A stretch of 64,000 bases of DNA from positions 14,448,645 through 14,512,644 of the forward strand of contig JACGWO010000006.1 of the NCBI GenBank assembly GCA_034509735.1, read 5' to 3'. Position numbers and translations under genes: made by a program. The number at the start of each line of letters is the position of its first letter. The stretch's first letter is position 1. Positions 10,294-21,865 of the stretch are shown here, in pieces. The DNA is from Sesamum alatum. Its lineage: Eukaryota > Streptophyta > Magnoliopsida > Lamiales > Pedaliaceae. The notes below the pieces were generated by a model, which did not search any database, was not told the DNA's origin, and worked only from the letters and a program-made list of their open reading frames with translations.

Positions 10294-13200
10294 CTCGGTG
10301 ATTTGTGTGTGACCCTTTAGGTTCACCCTCAGCTAGACTTGGGCCGTGTCCCACAAGGGCCCGTTACCATGGTGTTAGAATAGGTGACCAGAAAGCTAAT
10401 AGGTTTGGCGATTTGTAACCTATTATACAACTCGATGTGAATGTAATATTATTATGTGATGAATAAGATGAGTGTTCGTCACCAATGGTACTTTCTTTGT
10501 TGCGCTCATCTTACATTTGTTAAAACGGTGTTTAACTTATATCGCAACAAAGCCCACAGACCATGGATAACAACTCGTGCAGTTGGGCCACGCATTGGAT
10601 GGTGGTCATGAAACCAACTGAATAAGAGTTGGGTTTGAAACGTTCCAAGTCGAGGACGTCGAGACAGGGCATCGAGAGTCCTATTGAGACTTGCGTCAAG
10701 AGTCGTGTTCATTGGATGAGTGTCGTGTTTCATCGGCGACAGGCGTGGGAGGCCTACACGATCTTGATGGGTTGGTCGACTGGGGTCGAGCCGACTGGAC
10801 TGACTCGCGGGGATCATCATATGGAAACCTTGGAGGCTTTGTCGGTATGATCGGTTTTTCCCAGTTCCGATAGTACGGGAGTAATCATCAGACTTGAGGG
10901 ATCATGGCAGTCGCGTGCACATGACGGCTGTATCTTGGACCTGGCGAGAGGTAATCATTCTGTAAGATGATTATCATAAGCCTTGTCCAGTGCAGTCGGA
11001 ATGTGTAGCGAGGACGGTGGATTCCAAGAAGAGGATCCGTCCCCTGTCAGTATGTGACAGAGGTATCTCCTATGCGCTCGGAGACACGTTCATGTTGTTT
11101 AAAGCTGTGGCCACAGTGGTTGGTCGAACAGGGAATGGTTTCCTGTGTCGACGCAATGAAGCATACGTGGTCTCGAGTATTAAGCATAGATGCCTAGTCA
11201 AGGATGGGAACCGACGCCCAATTCCATACCCCAGACTAAGGCCGGGAGACGGTAGACGGAAGGATCGTACCCTTACGGAATCGGCGCCTAAATGTTCACG
11301 CCAATTCACCTAGTCTCTAGTGCCATGGACCGTTGCTAGACGGCCACCCATGGTAACGGGCCCTTGTGGGACACGGGCCCAAGTCTAGCTGAGGGTGAAC
11401 CTAAAGGGTCACACACAAATCACCGAGGAGGTTGAGAGATTGACTCGGAGTCAATCTCGAAGGATAGACGGGCCGATATTGTACCGGGCTTCCGTTTAAT
11501 CGGTAAATTAGATTTTCGATTAAATATGGAAAGTTGAGACATTGAGACGTTGGATCTTTTAATTGGATTAAAAGATCAACGGGAATAATTTAAATGGACA
11601 TTAAATTGGATTTAATGTTGGGTTTGTCGTAATTGGATTACGATAAAATTCGGTCCGTTAAATTATACCTGAGAGGAGAAATAATTCCTATTTTGGAATA
11701 GGAAGAAGTTGGACTTCTTCCCTTAATTAAACATGGCCGACATGCTCCCTTGGAGGAAGCAAAATCAGCCATGTTTCATGCTAGGTGGTATGTTGACTTA
11801 TCTCTTTTGGAAAGAGACAAATCAACTCCAATCAAGCTCTTCCCTTTTTGGTATGATTTGATTATACCATAAATTTTGGTAGGCTTGATTGAAGAATTGA
11901 TGGTGATTAATTGGAATGAATCTAGACATCCTTGGATGAACCTAGACACATTTCAATAATCACATTAATTATGTATATATATTAGAATATACAACACCAA
12001 GCATGTGCGATTCATTATTCATCTTTTTCTAGGAAAAAGAGAAGAAAAAAAATCCTCTCCTCTCTCTCAAACTCTCGGCCTCTCTGCCTCTCTTACACTT
12101 GTGTTCTTCAGTTGATTTTGAATCAAGAAGAAGAACAAAGTAAGTTTAAGAGAGCACTAATTCATAGTGTTCTTCTCTTAAATCGATTCCTTCTTAAACC
12201 CATTTTTTTCTAGCAAGAAGAACGTGTGTTTCTTCCGGTGTGGTGTGGATCACCTTTGGAGAATGCATACGTTTGGATTTCGTGAGCATTCTGGAGAAGG
12301 AACAACGCTAGTAGTCGGGAGCATACGCTAAACAATCAAAGGTAACGGTTTTATTACGCTTTGATTGATTTAATATACATCTATGCCCTATGTGTTTAAA
12401 TATATATTTCTAATATTTACACATCCTACATCGAACGCCCGTTTGAGCACCCAAGGGTACACCCCTTGGTATTCGTTTATTTAAATTAGATTTAAATTTA
12501 TGCACTTTTCACGCTTTCTCGCTTCCGCTCGCGCTCCCAGGCGGATCCGCTTGTCCTTCACATGGGTGCCCGTCTAGCAACGGTCCATGGCACTAGAGAC
12601 TAGGTGAATGTTGGCGTGAACATTTAAGCGCCGATTCCGTACGGGTATGGTCCTTCCGTCTACCATCTCCCGGTCTTAGTCTAGGGTATGGAATTGGGCG
12701 TCGGTTTGCATCCTTGACTAGGCATCTATGCTTAAAACTCGAGACTACATATGTTTCATTGTGTCGACACAGGAAACCATTCCATGTTCGACCAACCACT
12801 GTGGCCACAACTTTAAACAGCATGAACGTGTCTCTGAGTGGATAGGAGATACCTCTATCACATACTGACAGGGGACGGATCCTTTTCTTGGAATCCACCG
12901 TCCTCCCTACACATTCTGACGGCACTGGACAAGGCTTATAATGATCATCTTACAGAATGATCACCTCTCACAAGATCCAAGATACAACCGTCCTGTGCAC
13001 GCGACTGCCATGATTCCTCAAGTCTGAGGACTACTCCCGTACTATCGGAATCGGGGAAATCCAATCATACCGACCAAGCTTTCAAGACTTCCATATGATG
13101 ATCCCCGCGAGTCAGTCCAGTTGGCTCGACCCCAGTCGAGCAACCCATCAAGATCGTGTAGGCGTCCCACGCCTATCGCCGATGAAACACGGCACTCATC

Positions 13201-13539
13201 CAATGAACACGACTCTTGCTGCAAGTCTCAATAAGACTCTCGATGCCCTGTCTTGAGGTCCTCGACTTGGAACGTTTCAGACCCAACTCTTAATCAGTTG
13301 GTTTCATGACCACCATTCAATGCGTGGCCCAACTGTATGAGTTGTTAACCGTGGTCTGTGGGCTTTGTTGCAATATAAGTAAAACCCCGTTTTAACATAT
13401 GTAAAATGAGCGCAACAAAGTAGGTACCATTGGTGATGAATACTCATTTTATTCATCACATAATATTACATTTACATCAAGTTGTCAAATAGGTTACAAA
13501 TCGCCAAACCTATTGGCTTTCTGGTCACCTATTCTAACA
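10294..13539 (-). repeat. Middle LTR of array, truncated and interrupted
   Basis: Family A LTR sequence on the minus strand in two pieces, 13539-12566 (LTR start, TGTTAGAATAGG) and 10372-10294, separated by the solo LTR insertion. Removing the insertion and one CATGG copy restores a continuous ccgttaccatgggtg segment. The 3' part of the LTR is deleted. It directly follows the polypurine tract of the second internal region. Confidence 0.8.
10373..12560 (+). repeat. Solo LTR, family A (2188 bp), plus strand
   Basis: Complete LTR from TGTTAGAATAGGTGACC to GTCCTTCA, flanked by the 5-bp target duplication CATGG (10368-10372 and 12561-12565). No internal sequence accompanies it, so it is the product of LTR-LTR recombination after insertion. 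It is inserted in the opposite orientation into the middle LTR of the array. It contains the conserved block (about 11308-11356), the hairpin 11792-11826 and an AT-rich TATA region near 11972-11985. Confidence 0.92.
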
Positions 13540-13550
13540 ATCTCCCACTT
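13540..13550 (-). other. Polypurine tract, second internal region
   Basis: Minus strand AAGTGGGAGAT directly before the LTR start TGTTAG at 13539. Confidence 0.85.
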
Positions 13551-13559
13551 GACCTAAAG

Positions 13560-14106
13560 CCAATCACCCATCGACCTCAAACACATCTTATCTAGATGCT
13601 GAGTATGGGCAACTTGCGACACGAGGTTAGTATGTGGATCTGCTATGTTTTCTGCGGAGCTGACTCGGTCCATCAAAACGTCACCGCTGCTAACCATCTC
13701 TCTAACCAGATGGTAGCGTCTAAGAATATGCTTGGATCGTGATGAGATCTCGGTTCCTTTGCTAGCGTTATCGCCCCGTTGTTATTATAAAAGATAATTA
13801 CAGGCTTAGCAATGTTAGGTACTACATCCAACCCTTGGATGTAGCTTATCAACCAAACCACTCCTTAGCAGCTTCCAAAGCCATGGTAGCCTGCTTGGAA
13901 CCCTTTCAAGTAACCACGCCACCATTTAGCCTGAACACATAACCAGACTGAGACTTGGCATCATCGTCATCCGACTGGAAGCTAGCGTTGCTATAGCCTT
14001 CCAGTATTAACTCTCCACCGCCGTAGATCAAGAACATGTCCTTAGTCCTTTTCAGGTACTTCAGGATAGTCTTGACCGCACTCCAGTGTGCCTCCCCAGC
14101 ACACGA
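13560..14106 (-). pseudogene. Copia RNase H, decayed (second copy)
   Basis: Continuation of pol after a stop behind the VTSRY motif. Pieces of the RNase H domain can be read near 13880-14040 (ILEGYS...DSKS-like) and at 13673-13861, which includes SYIQGLDVVPNI and FYNNNGAITLAKEPRSH. The last is the region that normally carries the CDNxxAI motif; the Cys and Asp are changed. There are several frame breaks and the domain is inactive. Confidence 0.65.
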
Positions 14107-15089
14107 CTAATATCGGCTAGTTACGCTCAAAGCGAAAGCCACATCAGGTCTAGTGCACTGAACAGCATACTGTATGTTGCCTACGGCTGAGGCATAGGGT
14201 ATATCCAACATCCGTTTAAGCTCCTCGTCAGTCTTAGGTGACTGCTTCTTGGATAACTTAATTCCATGCCTCATAGGAAGGAATCCTCGTTTTGAGTTCT
14301 CCATCTTGAATCTCTTCAAAACTTTCTCAATATACGAGGATTAGGCCATTCCTAACATCCTTCTATCCCTGTAGATCTTGATGCCAAGGATGTAGGATGC
14401 CTCGCCCATATCCTTCATGGAGAATTGCGTTGACAACCAAGCTTTAGTGGTACCCAACATCTTAGCATCATTCCCAATGAGCAAGATGTCATCCACGTAA
14501 AGCACCAGAAACGCAACTGAGCTCCCACTGATCTTCTTGTATACACAAGGATCGAACTCGTTCTTGATGAAATCATATCCCCGTATGACTTCATCAAAAC
14601 GTATGTTCCAGCTTCGAAAAGCTTGTTTGAGGCCATAGATGGACCTTTGGAGACGGCAGACCTTCTGCTCTTCTCCAACAGTTGTGAAACCTTCCGGCTG
14701 ATCCATATAGATCTCTTCCTCTACGAAAGCATTGAGGAAGGCCGTTTTCACGTCCATCTACCATATTTCATAGTCATACCATGCTGCTATGGCAAGCAGT
14801 ATCCGAATGGACTTAGCCATTGCTACGGGCGAGTAGGTTTCCTCAAAATCGACCCCGGGTCGCTGAGTGTGACCCTTCGCCACAAGCCTGGCTTTGAAGG
14901 TTGTAACCTCCCCGTCAGCTCTAAGATTACGTTTGTAGACCCATTTACACCCTACGGGTTTTACCCCTTTGGGTGGGTCCACTAGGGTCCAAACCTAGTT
15001 TGTACCTAGAGTCCATCTCGAATTTCATGGCCTCAAGCCACTTATCCGAATCGATGTCCGACATCACTTCTCCATACGTCTTTGGATCA
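14107..15089 (-). pseudogene. Copia reverse transcriptase in fragments (second copy)
   Basis: Three consecutive pieces: 14982-14758 (KPVGCKWVYKRN ... AWYDYEIW then stop), 14757-14341 (MDVKTAFLNAFVEEEIYMDQ ... LYVDDILLIGNDAKML), and 14319-14107 (RFKMENSKRGFLPMRHGIKL ... RPDVAFALSVTSRY). The first two are separated by a single Gln-to-stop codon in the DYEIWQMDV context, known from the first copy. The YVDD catalytic motif is intact. A short deletion near 15128 (about 19 nt compared with 7895-7920) causes the frameshift at the start. Confidence 0.8.
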
Positions 15090-16127
15090 TTATCCAACTA
15101 ACCAGTCAGGCCCAGAAATCCATACTCTAGCCGACCTACGGAGGACTGGAACATTATTAGTGGGAACTACCGGGTCAGATGTCAGTGCCGCCTCATGGGG
15201 TACCTCACTTGATTCCTCAAGAAGTACCACATCGCGCCGACTATCCGATGGAAAATCCTTTTCTAAGAACACTGCGTTTCGCGAGACAAAAACCTTTTGC
15301 TCAGAGGGATCATAGAAATAATACCCCGCAGTTTCTTTTGGATAACCAATGAACCTGCATAAACTAGACCTCAAGTCCAGTTTATCTCCCACTAATCTCT
15401 TGATATATGCGGGACAACCCCAAACTTTCAAGTGTTTGTAGGAGGCAGGCTTGTCATGCCATATCTCATATGGCGTCTGGGATATCTTCTTAGATGGCGC
15501 CAAGTTCAAAACTTTGGCCACCGTCTCAAGAGCGTATCCCCAGAAGGAAATGGGGAGTTCGGTAAAACTCATCATGGATCGGACCATGTCCAACAAGGTC
15601 CGATTCCTCCTTTTAGAAACACCATTAAGCTGTGGTGTTCCAAGAGGAGTCCACTGAGAGAGAATCCCATTTTCTTTTAGATAATCAGTAAACTCATCAC
15701 TCAAATACTCTCCACCTCGGTCCGACCGAAGGGCTTTGATCTTTCGACCGGTTTGGTTCTCTACTTCAAGTCTGTATTTCTTAAACCTTCCAAAGGCTTC
15801 AGACTTGTACCTCATGAGGTAAACATAACCATACCGTGAGTGATCATCGGTAAAGGTTATGAAGTACGAGTACCCATCTCTAGCCTGAGTATTTAGTGGG
15901 CCACAGACATCCGTATGGATCAAATCCAACAGACCGTTGGCTAGCGTGCTTTGTCCAACAAAGGGTTTCTTGGTCATTTTTCCTTTCAGACAGGATTCGC
16001 AGGTCGGTAGGTTGTCCAAATCATCTATTTCTAGATTTTTTGAGTCCACCAACCTTCTTATCATATCTTTAGAAATATGACCTAACCTCGCATGCCATAT
16101 TTGTGCGTTATTGTGATCATCACGTTT
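15090..16127 (-). pseudogene. Copia integrase (second copy), catalytic Glu replaced
   Basis: Zinc-binding tail (CESCLKGK) and catalytic core: HTDVCGPL, TFTDDHSRYGYVYL, RSDRGGEYLSDEF, TPQLNGVSKRRNRTL. Counting from the Asp of SDRGG, the residue after 35 intervening positions is Lys, where D,D-35-E integrases need Glu; the first copy has Glu (GVSERRN). A premature stop (16128-16130) separates it from gag-protease in the same frame. A deletion near 15128 shifts the frame and ends it with unrelated residues. The region is a continuation of one gag-pol reading frame. Confidence 0.85.
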
Positions 16128-17408
16128 TCATTTTTGTTCCTCAGTCATAATCCAATTAGACTGTTGAAGTATGTATAGATCGTTTACCAATGTACCAAAC
16201 AGATGAGAAATACCATCTTTAATAATAAAAAAGCCGTTTTTATTGATGGTAAATGAAAATCCATCCTTATCAAGGACCGGGATAGAAAAAATATTTTTAA
16301 TCATGCTAGGTACATAGAAACACTTGTTCAGTACAATCCTAACATGACTACTAATGGCTAACTCCATTGATCCTACGGCTTCCGCTGCAACGGCCTTGCC
16401 ATCGCCTAGCCTCAGGATCATCTCATCCTTGGTTAGCCTTCTGCTTCTTTGCAGTGCCTGCAAATCGTTGCAGATGTGAGCACCACACCCGGTATCCAAT
16501 ACCCATGAAGCAGAATTAGTTATCATGTTTACTTCAACCACAAACATACCTGGGTTGGAGAGGAGTTGTGGGCACTCCCTCTTCCAATGCCCCTTCCCTT
16601 GGCAATGCATGCAGACATCATTTGCCTTGGACCGCTGAGAACCACGGGCCTTCCCTTTCCCTTTGCCCGGTCCCACCGGGGCAACAGGGCCGCCTGGAGC
16701 GCGAGCAGGGGCCCCAACCGTCTTTCCTTTTCCCTTCTTCCTCTTCCAGCGTCCGACCCTCTTGCCATTCGCCTTGGAGGTCGAAGCCTCTCCTATCAAT
16801 ACCGCCGGCGCCGACTTGTGGGTCGTTGCCTCGTATTGGACCAGCATGTTGATCAACTCATGAATAGACTTCTCAAGTCCGTTCATGTTGTAGTTTACAA
16901 CAAACGGGTCATAGGACGGAGGAAGCGACTGGAGGATTACGTCAATGTACGTGTCATTATTAAGCCCAGCTTTAAGGTCCTCGAGTTTCTCCACTAGGGA
17001 GAGCATCTTAAACCCATGACTTTGTACAGACGATCCTTCAGCAAGCTTGGTGCAAAATGCTTTTGTGGCGGCATATCTAATATGCCTATCCGGAACCGCA
17101 TAAACCTCGTTCATGTGGAGCATTATGGCGGAGACGATGTCCAGCCTCTCATACTGCTTCTGGATGTCGTTAGACATCGAAGCCAGTATGATACTGCGTA
17201 CATTTCGGTTGTCCTCATGCCATTTCTCGAACGTCAAACGTTCTTCTGGCGTGGACCCCTCCGGTAAGTCGCTCGGCGGCGGCTCGTCCAAGACGTGGCC
17301 TTGGTTCTCGAAACCGAGGACAATCCTCAGGTTTCTCAGCCAGTCCGAGTAGTTCATTCCGTTGAATTTATTTGTCTCAAGTACCATGGTTAATGGATTC
17401 TTAGACAT
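16128..17408 (-). CDS. Copia gag-protease, best preserved (second copy)
   Basis: 426 codons from ATG at 17408. Gag core spans residues 10-190 and a Lys-rich basic segment residues 217-255. A CX2CX4HX4C zinc knuckle lies at residues 266-279 (CMHCQGKGHWKREC), and the protease has an intact LDTG active site (Asp305). In a working Copia element the single polyprotein would continue into integrase and RT. Here a stop codon follows EEQK, where the first copy has Arg. Gag and protease could therefore still be translated as a truncated product, whereas the downstream enzymes are broken. The start is supported by the same MSKNPLT start in two sister copies. Confidence 0.85.
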   Translation of the reverse strand: MSKNPLTMVLETNKFNGMNYSDWLRNLRIVLGFENQGHVLDEPPPSDLPEGSTPEERLTFEKWHEDNRNVRSIILASMSNDIQKQYERLDIVSAIMLHMNEVYAVPDRHIRYAATKAFCTKLAEGSSVQSHGFKMLSLVEKLEDLKAGLNNDTYIDVILQSLPPSYDPFVVNYNMNGLEKSIHELINMLVQYEATTHKSAPAVLIGEASTSKANGKRVGRWKRKKGKGKTVGAPARAPGGPVAPVGPGKGKGKARGSQRSKANDVCMHCQGKGHWKRECPQLLSNPGMFVVEVNMITNSASWVLDTGCGAHICNDLQALQRSRRLTKDEMILRLGDGKAVAAEAVGSMELAISSHVRIVLNKCFYVPSMIKNIFSIPVLDKDGFSFTINKNGFFIIKDGISHLFGTLVNDLYILQQSNWIMTEEQK

Positions 17409-17773
17409 ATCTACATTAAAAAATGTAAAGCAGAAATCAGCAGATTAAGGTAATATTATTGTTCAAGTTGAAGACTTGGCCTTTTAGTCTTTAAGCCTCC
17501 CACTATTTATACGAAAGTCCGCCACTCTCAAGCGGAGTTTCGGGAAACCATTTCCCAGTGGGCTTGGGATCCACAAGCGTAATCTCCATGCCCCGCTTTT
17601 ATGATTCACATGAAGAAAACCTCGTGGGAGATACCCAATATCATTCTCATCCCATGAGATTCCCAAGATGATTTGCCTCACTTATTCGCATGGTTTCGAG
17701 GACTCAAGCGAACCATATTACTCAGTGTTGGGCCCGACCCATCAACCAAATCATGCCTCAAACTGTCGCCCCC

Positions 17774-17865
17774 CACGACTCGTGAGATAGGAAACAGCAA
17801 GTGCAGTCTCTTTGTTCACAACAATGGTGCAACTTTCCCCTAGTCCAAGTGTGCCACGACTTTTG
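17774..17865 (-). other. Paired leader palindromes
   Basis: CACGACTCGTG at 17774-17784 reads as an 11-nt near-perfect palindrome. A decayed second copy, CACGACTTTTG, is at 17855-17865, 81 nt away. Equivalent pairs lie at 3154/3234 and 56354/56434. Confidence 0.55.
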
Positions 17866-18807
17866 AGACCAAACTTGGGTAGTGGTAGCTTCCTCACCAC
17901 ATTGTTGTGGATGGAAGGCTCGGACAGATCAAAATACCATTTTGATCCAAGTCCGTTCTGGGCCTAATATTTAATTTGGTCCAATCAAATGAGAGTTTAA
18001 TGTACGACCGAGACCTCATCATATTATGGTGTTTTAGCATGCATAAATATCCAATATTTAAAGCGATAAATAAATATGTTGCATGCAGAAAATATAGCAT
18101 ACCTCTGTTAGGATGATCACAAGCCCAACCTATGCGACCCACTGAGCCCGCAGTGAGTCTATGGTCTGTCCAGGGTGGTCCTAAATTATTACAAAATAAT
18201 ATACCTATTGTCATTCTAATTGGCCTGGTAATGCTCTTATTTCACGCTTTGATGCTTCACCTTGGGTCTCTGACTCCGTAATCTTTAAAAACCTCACCAA
18301 TCCTATCTACTCTCATTACAATTGAAAGTAATACATGGGAAATTAAAAACAAGCCTTAACATCATGAGGCTGAAATACGGGAGATGATAGTCCCAAAACA
18401 AGAGGCACGCAGGCCCCACCAAACAGAAATGTAAATAATCATACATTCATCCATACACAAGGTCTAGGACTTTTTGTGATCATCCCATGTTGATCCCATC
18501 AACGCACATAACATAATTATTCCAAATAATCATGCATAAACCATGGATATTCCGAATATCCAAGTGATGTCCAACATTACAAAACATAAATATATAAACA
18601 ATATGCAAAATTCAAATTTTAAATTCAATGGACATTATAAACAGTGCACCCAATGCATGTATTAATCCTAAATTAATTAAGCAAATTTGATCTAAGGAAC
18701 AATCCAATTATTCCAAAATCAAATGTGCAAAATTAATACATTTTCAGAATAATGTGCAGAAAATGCAGAAAATCAAATTTTTTGGAAAACGTCGAAAACC
18801 AGCACAA

Positions 18808-19105
18808 AACGGCCCAGTCGTTGTACCTGCCGGCCAGCCATGTGCACAGGGTAACGCGCGCACGCAGGCCGCGCTGGCCTCGGCCGGCAACGGCATGCCT
18901 GCGCACAGCGCGGGCGCGCCTGTGCGCAGCATCCGCGCGCGCGCAAGCGCCCGCCTGCGAGCCGCCGTGATATTCACGGCCGCCCCTGCCGCACGCACGC
19001 TGGCAAGCACGTCGGTCAGGCCTGCGCACAGGCGTGAGCCCGTGAGCGCCCGACGCGCCTGCAAGCCAGTGACCAACCGGTAGGGGCGGCGGCCAACCGT
19101 TGCCG
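18808..19105 (-). other. GC-rich island in Copia leader
   Basis: Strongly GC- and CpG-rich stretch, with many GCGC and CGCGCG runs, inside AT-rich DNA. It starts about 250 nt inside the primer binding site. Islands at the corresponding place occur in the other three leaders (2940-3032, 32433-32680 with 34669-34705, 57885-58135), with little direct sequence identity. Confidence 0.7.
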
Positions 19106-19350
19106 CTGTTGTCTCTTTTTCCTTATTTTCCAACATTATTTTTCAGCACAAAACAGTAATAATAAACTGAAAATTAGCATCTAATTTTAGATCCAATCTC
19201 ACAAAATTAGCATGCTTAATGTCCACCAAATTTAAACAATTGAATCGTCATATTCATTCATTTATTCATGCAATCTAACATGCCATTAAAGCCATAAAAG
19301 CAAGTAGATCATGCCAAGCACATAGATCTATGCCCCTTACATCGACCCGG

Positions 19351-19362
19351 GCTCTGATACCA
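19351..19362 (-). other. Primer binding site of array
   Basis: Minus strand TGGTATCAGAGC, 2 nt inside the 5' LTR. Complementary to the 3' end of initiator tRNA-Met. Confidence 0.88.
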
Positions 19363-19364
19363 CT

Positions 19365-21586
19365 TGAAGGACAAGCGGATCCGCCCGGGAACGCGAGCGG
19401 AAGCGAGAAAGCGTAAAATAGTACGTAAATTTAAATCAAATTCAAATAAACGTGATCCCAAGGGGTGTACCCTTGGGTGCTCAACCGAGCGTTCGATGTA
19501 GGATGTGTTAATATTAAAAACGTATATATAACACATGGGGCATAGATGAAAAGTTAAATCTATCAAAGCGTAATAAAACTGTTACCTTTGATGATTTTTT
19601 GTATGCGCGGCTACTTGCGTTGTTCCTTCTCCGGAATGCTCACGAAATCCAAACATATGAATTCTTCAAAGGTGATCCACACCACACCGGAAGAAACACA
19701 TGTTTTCCTTGCTAGAAGAAAACGGGTTTAGGAAGGAATCGGTTCAAGAGAAAAACACTATGAATTAGTGTTCTCTTCAACCTATTTTGTTCTTCCTTTT
19801 GATCCAAGATCAAATGAAGAACACAAGTGGGAGAGGGAGAGAGAGGGCCGAGAGTGAGAGAGAGAGAGGAGAGGCCGAATTATCTTCTCTTTTTCCTTGA
19901 AAAAGATGAATTATGATTCTCTTACACAAGGTGTTGTATATACTCCTATATATACATAATTGATGTGATTATTGGAATGTGTCTAGGTTCATCCAAGGAT
20001 GTCTAGATACATCCCAAATAATCTCCATTAATTCTTCAATCAAGCCTACCAACTTTTAAGGTATGATCAAATCATACAAAAAGGGAAGGGCTTTATTGAG
20101 TTGATTTATCTCTTTCCAAAAGAGATAAGTCAACTTACCACCTTGTATGAAGCATGGCTGATTTTAGCTTCCTCCAAGGGAGTATTTCGGCCATGCTCAA
20201 TATGGGAAGAAGTCCAACTTCTTCCTATTCCAAAATAGGAGTTATTTCTCCTCTCGGGTCAAAATTTAACGGACCGGGTTTTATCGTAATCCAATTACGA
20301 CGAACCAAAAATTAAATCCAATTTAATGTCCATTAAAATTATTCCCGTTGTTCTTTTAATCCAATCAAAAGATCCAACATCTCAACTTTCCATATTTAAT
20401 CGATAAATCCATTTTACCGATTAAACGAGGCCCTTATACAATATCGGCCCGTCCATCCAATAGACTATCCCTTAAGTAATACAATTACTTATTTATCCTT
20501 CGAGATTGACTCCAAGTCAATCTCTCAACCTTCTCGGTGATTTATGTGTGACCCTTTAGGTTCACCCTCAGCTAGATTTGGGCCCGTGTTCCACAAGGGC
20601 CCGTTACCATGGGTGGCCGTCTAGCAACGGTCCATGGCACTAGAGACTAGGTGAATGTTGGCGTGAACATTTAAGCGCCGATTCCGTACGAGTACGGTCC
20701 TTTCGTCTACCGTCTCCCGGCCTTAGTCTAGGGTATGGAATTGGGCGTCGATTCCCATCCTTGACTAGGCATCTATGCTTAATACTCGAGACTACGTATG
20801 CTTCATTGCGTCGACACAGGAAACCATTCCCTGTTCGACCAACCACTGTGGCCACAGCTTTAAACAGCATGAATGTTTCTCCAAGTGCATAGGAGATACC
20901 TCTGTCACATACTGACAGGGGACGGATCCTCTTCTTGGAATCCACCGTTCTCGCTACACATTCGGACTGCACTGGACAAGGCTTATAATGATCATCTTAC
21001 AGAATGATCACCTCTCGCCAAATCCAAGATACGGCCGTCCTGTGCACGCGACTGCCATGATTCCTCAAGTCTGAGGACTACTCCCGTACTATTGGAACCG
21101 GGGAAATTCAATCCTACTGACCAAGCCTCCAAGGCTTCCATATGATGATCCCCGCGAGTCAGTCCAGTCGGCTCGACCCCAGTCGACCAACCCATCAAGA
21201 TCGTGTAGGCATCCCACGCCTGTCGCCGATGAAACACGGCACTCATCCAATGAACACGACTCTTGATGCAAGTCTCAATAGGACTCTTGATGCCCTGTCT
21301 CGAGTTCCTCGACTTGGAACGTTTCAGACCCAACTCTTAATTAGTTGGTTTCATGACCACCATCCAATGCGTGGCCTAACTGTATGAGTTGTTAACCGTG
21401 GTCTGTGGGCTTTGTTGTGATATAAGTAAAACACTGTTTTAACATATGTAAAATGAGCGCAACAAAGTAGGTACCATTGGTGACGAATACTCATTTTATT
21501 CATCACATAATATTACATTTACATCAAGTTGTCAAATAGGATACAAATCGCCAAACCTATTGGCTTTCTGGTCACCTATTCTAACA
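19365..21586 (-). repeat. 5' LTR of Copia array (family A, 2222 bp)
   Basis: From TGTTAGAATAGGTGACC (at 21586) to GTCCTTCA (at 19365) on the minus strand, next to the primer site. It has the conserved CCATGG block (about 20605-20655), the palindromes near 20061-20134 and an AT-rich TATA region near 19950. Confidence 0.92.
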
Positions 21587-21865
21587 TGTTTGTCATCCAT
21601 TCGAGAGGCAACAATGCTAGTAGCGGTGCAGGAAGATAACTACAAAGGTGACCCCCGTTTATTTATATTTAGTTCTCTTTATGATTGTTTATGTGCCATA
21701 TATGATATACTTGCTTTACATTATCATCTTCTACACCGAATGCCCGGTTGAGAACCCAAGGGGACACCCCTTGGGATGTTTTATTATGATATGAGTTTTA
21801 AATACCGTTAAATTCTGTATCTCTCGCTTCCGCTTGGGTTCCCTGGCGGATCTGCTTCTCCTTCA
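21587..21865 (+). repeat. Remnant 3' LTR of old plus-strand A element
   Basis: Matches 2410-2688 closely (gtttgtcatccattcgag ... tctccttca), so it is the last 279 bp of an A LTR on the plus strand, ending in CA. With the gag fragment ending at 4053 it brackets the whole minus-strand array. Most gag-pol and about 1.9 kb of this LTR are missing. Confidence 0.8.

Larger units (their letters stand above)
17409..19350 (-). other. Untranslated leader of Copia second copy
   Basis: About 1.94 kb between primer site and gag with no convincing coding sequence. It holds the GC-rich island (18808-19105), an AT-rich middle (18220-18750) and the palindrome pair near 17774-17865. Similar text is found in the leaders at 2703-3575 and 55996-58362. 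The long ORFs across the GC island on both strands look like a composition effect. Confidence 0.75.
4054..21586 (-). mobile_element. Family A Copia tandem array: LTR-int-LTR-int-LTR
   Basis: Read on the minus strand: 5' LTR (21586-19365), primer site, leader, gag-pol (17408 to about 13560), polypurine tract, middle LTR (13539-10294, interrupted), shortened leader, second gag-pol (10208 to about 6300), polypurine tract, 3' LTR (6280-4054). Three LTRs share two internal regions, as expected from unequal recombination between LTRs or from two adjacent insertions joined by a deletion. The sequences outside the two outer LTRs (gaccc and tgttt) are not a target duplication. Neither internal region has an intact polyprotein frame. 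Confidence 0.75.

Noticed and set aside
4049..21591. Target duplication around the Copia array
   Set aside because: Flanks are gaccc and tgttt. They do not match, so none is claimed.
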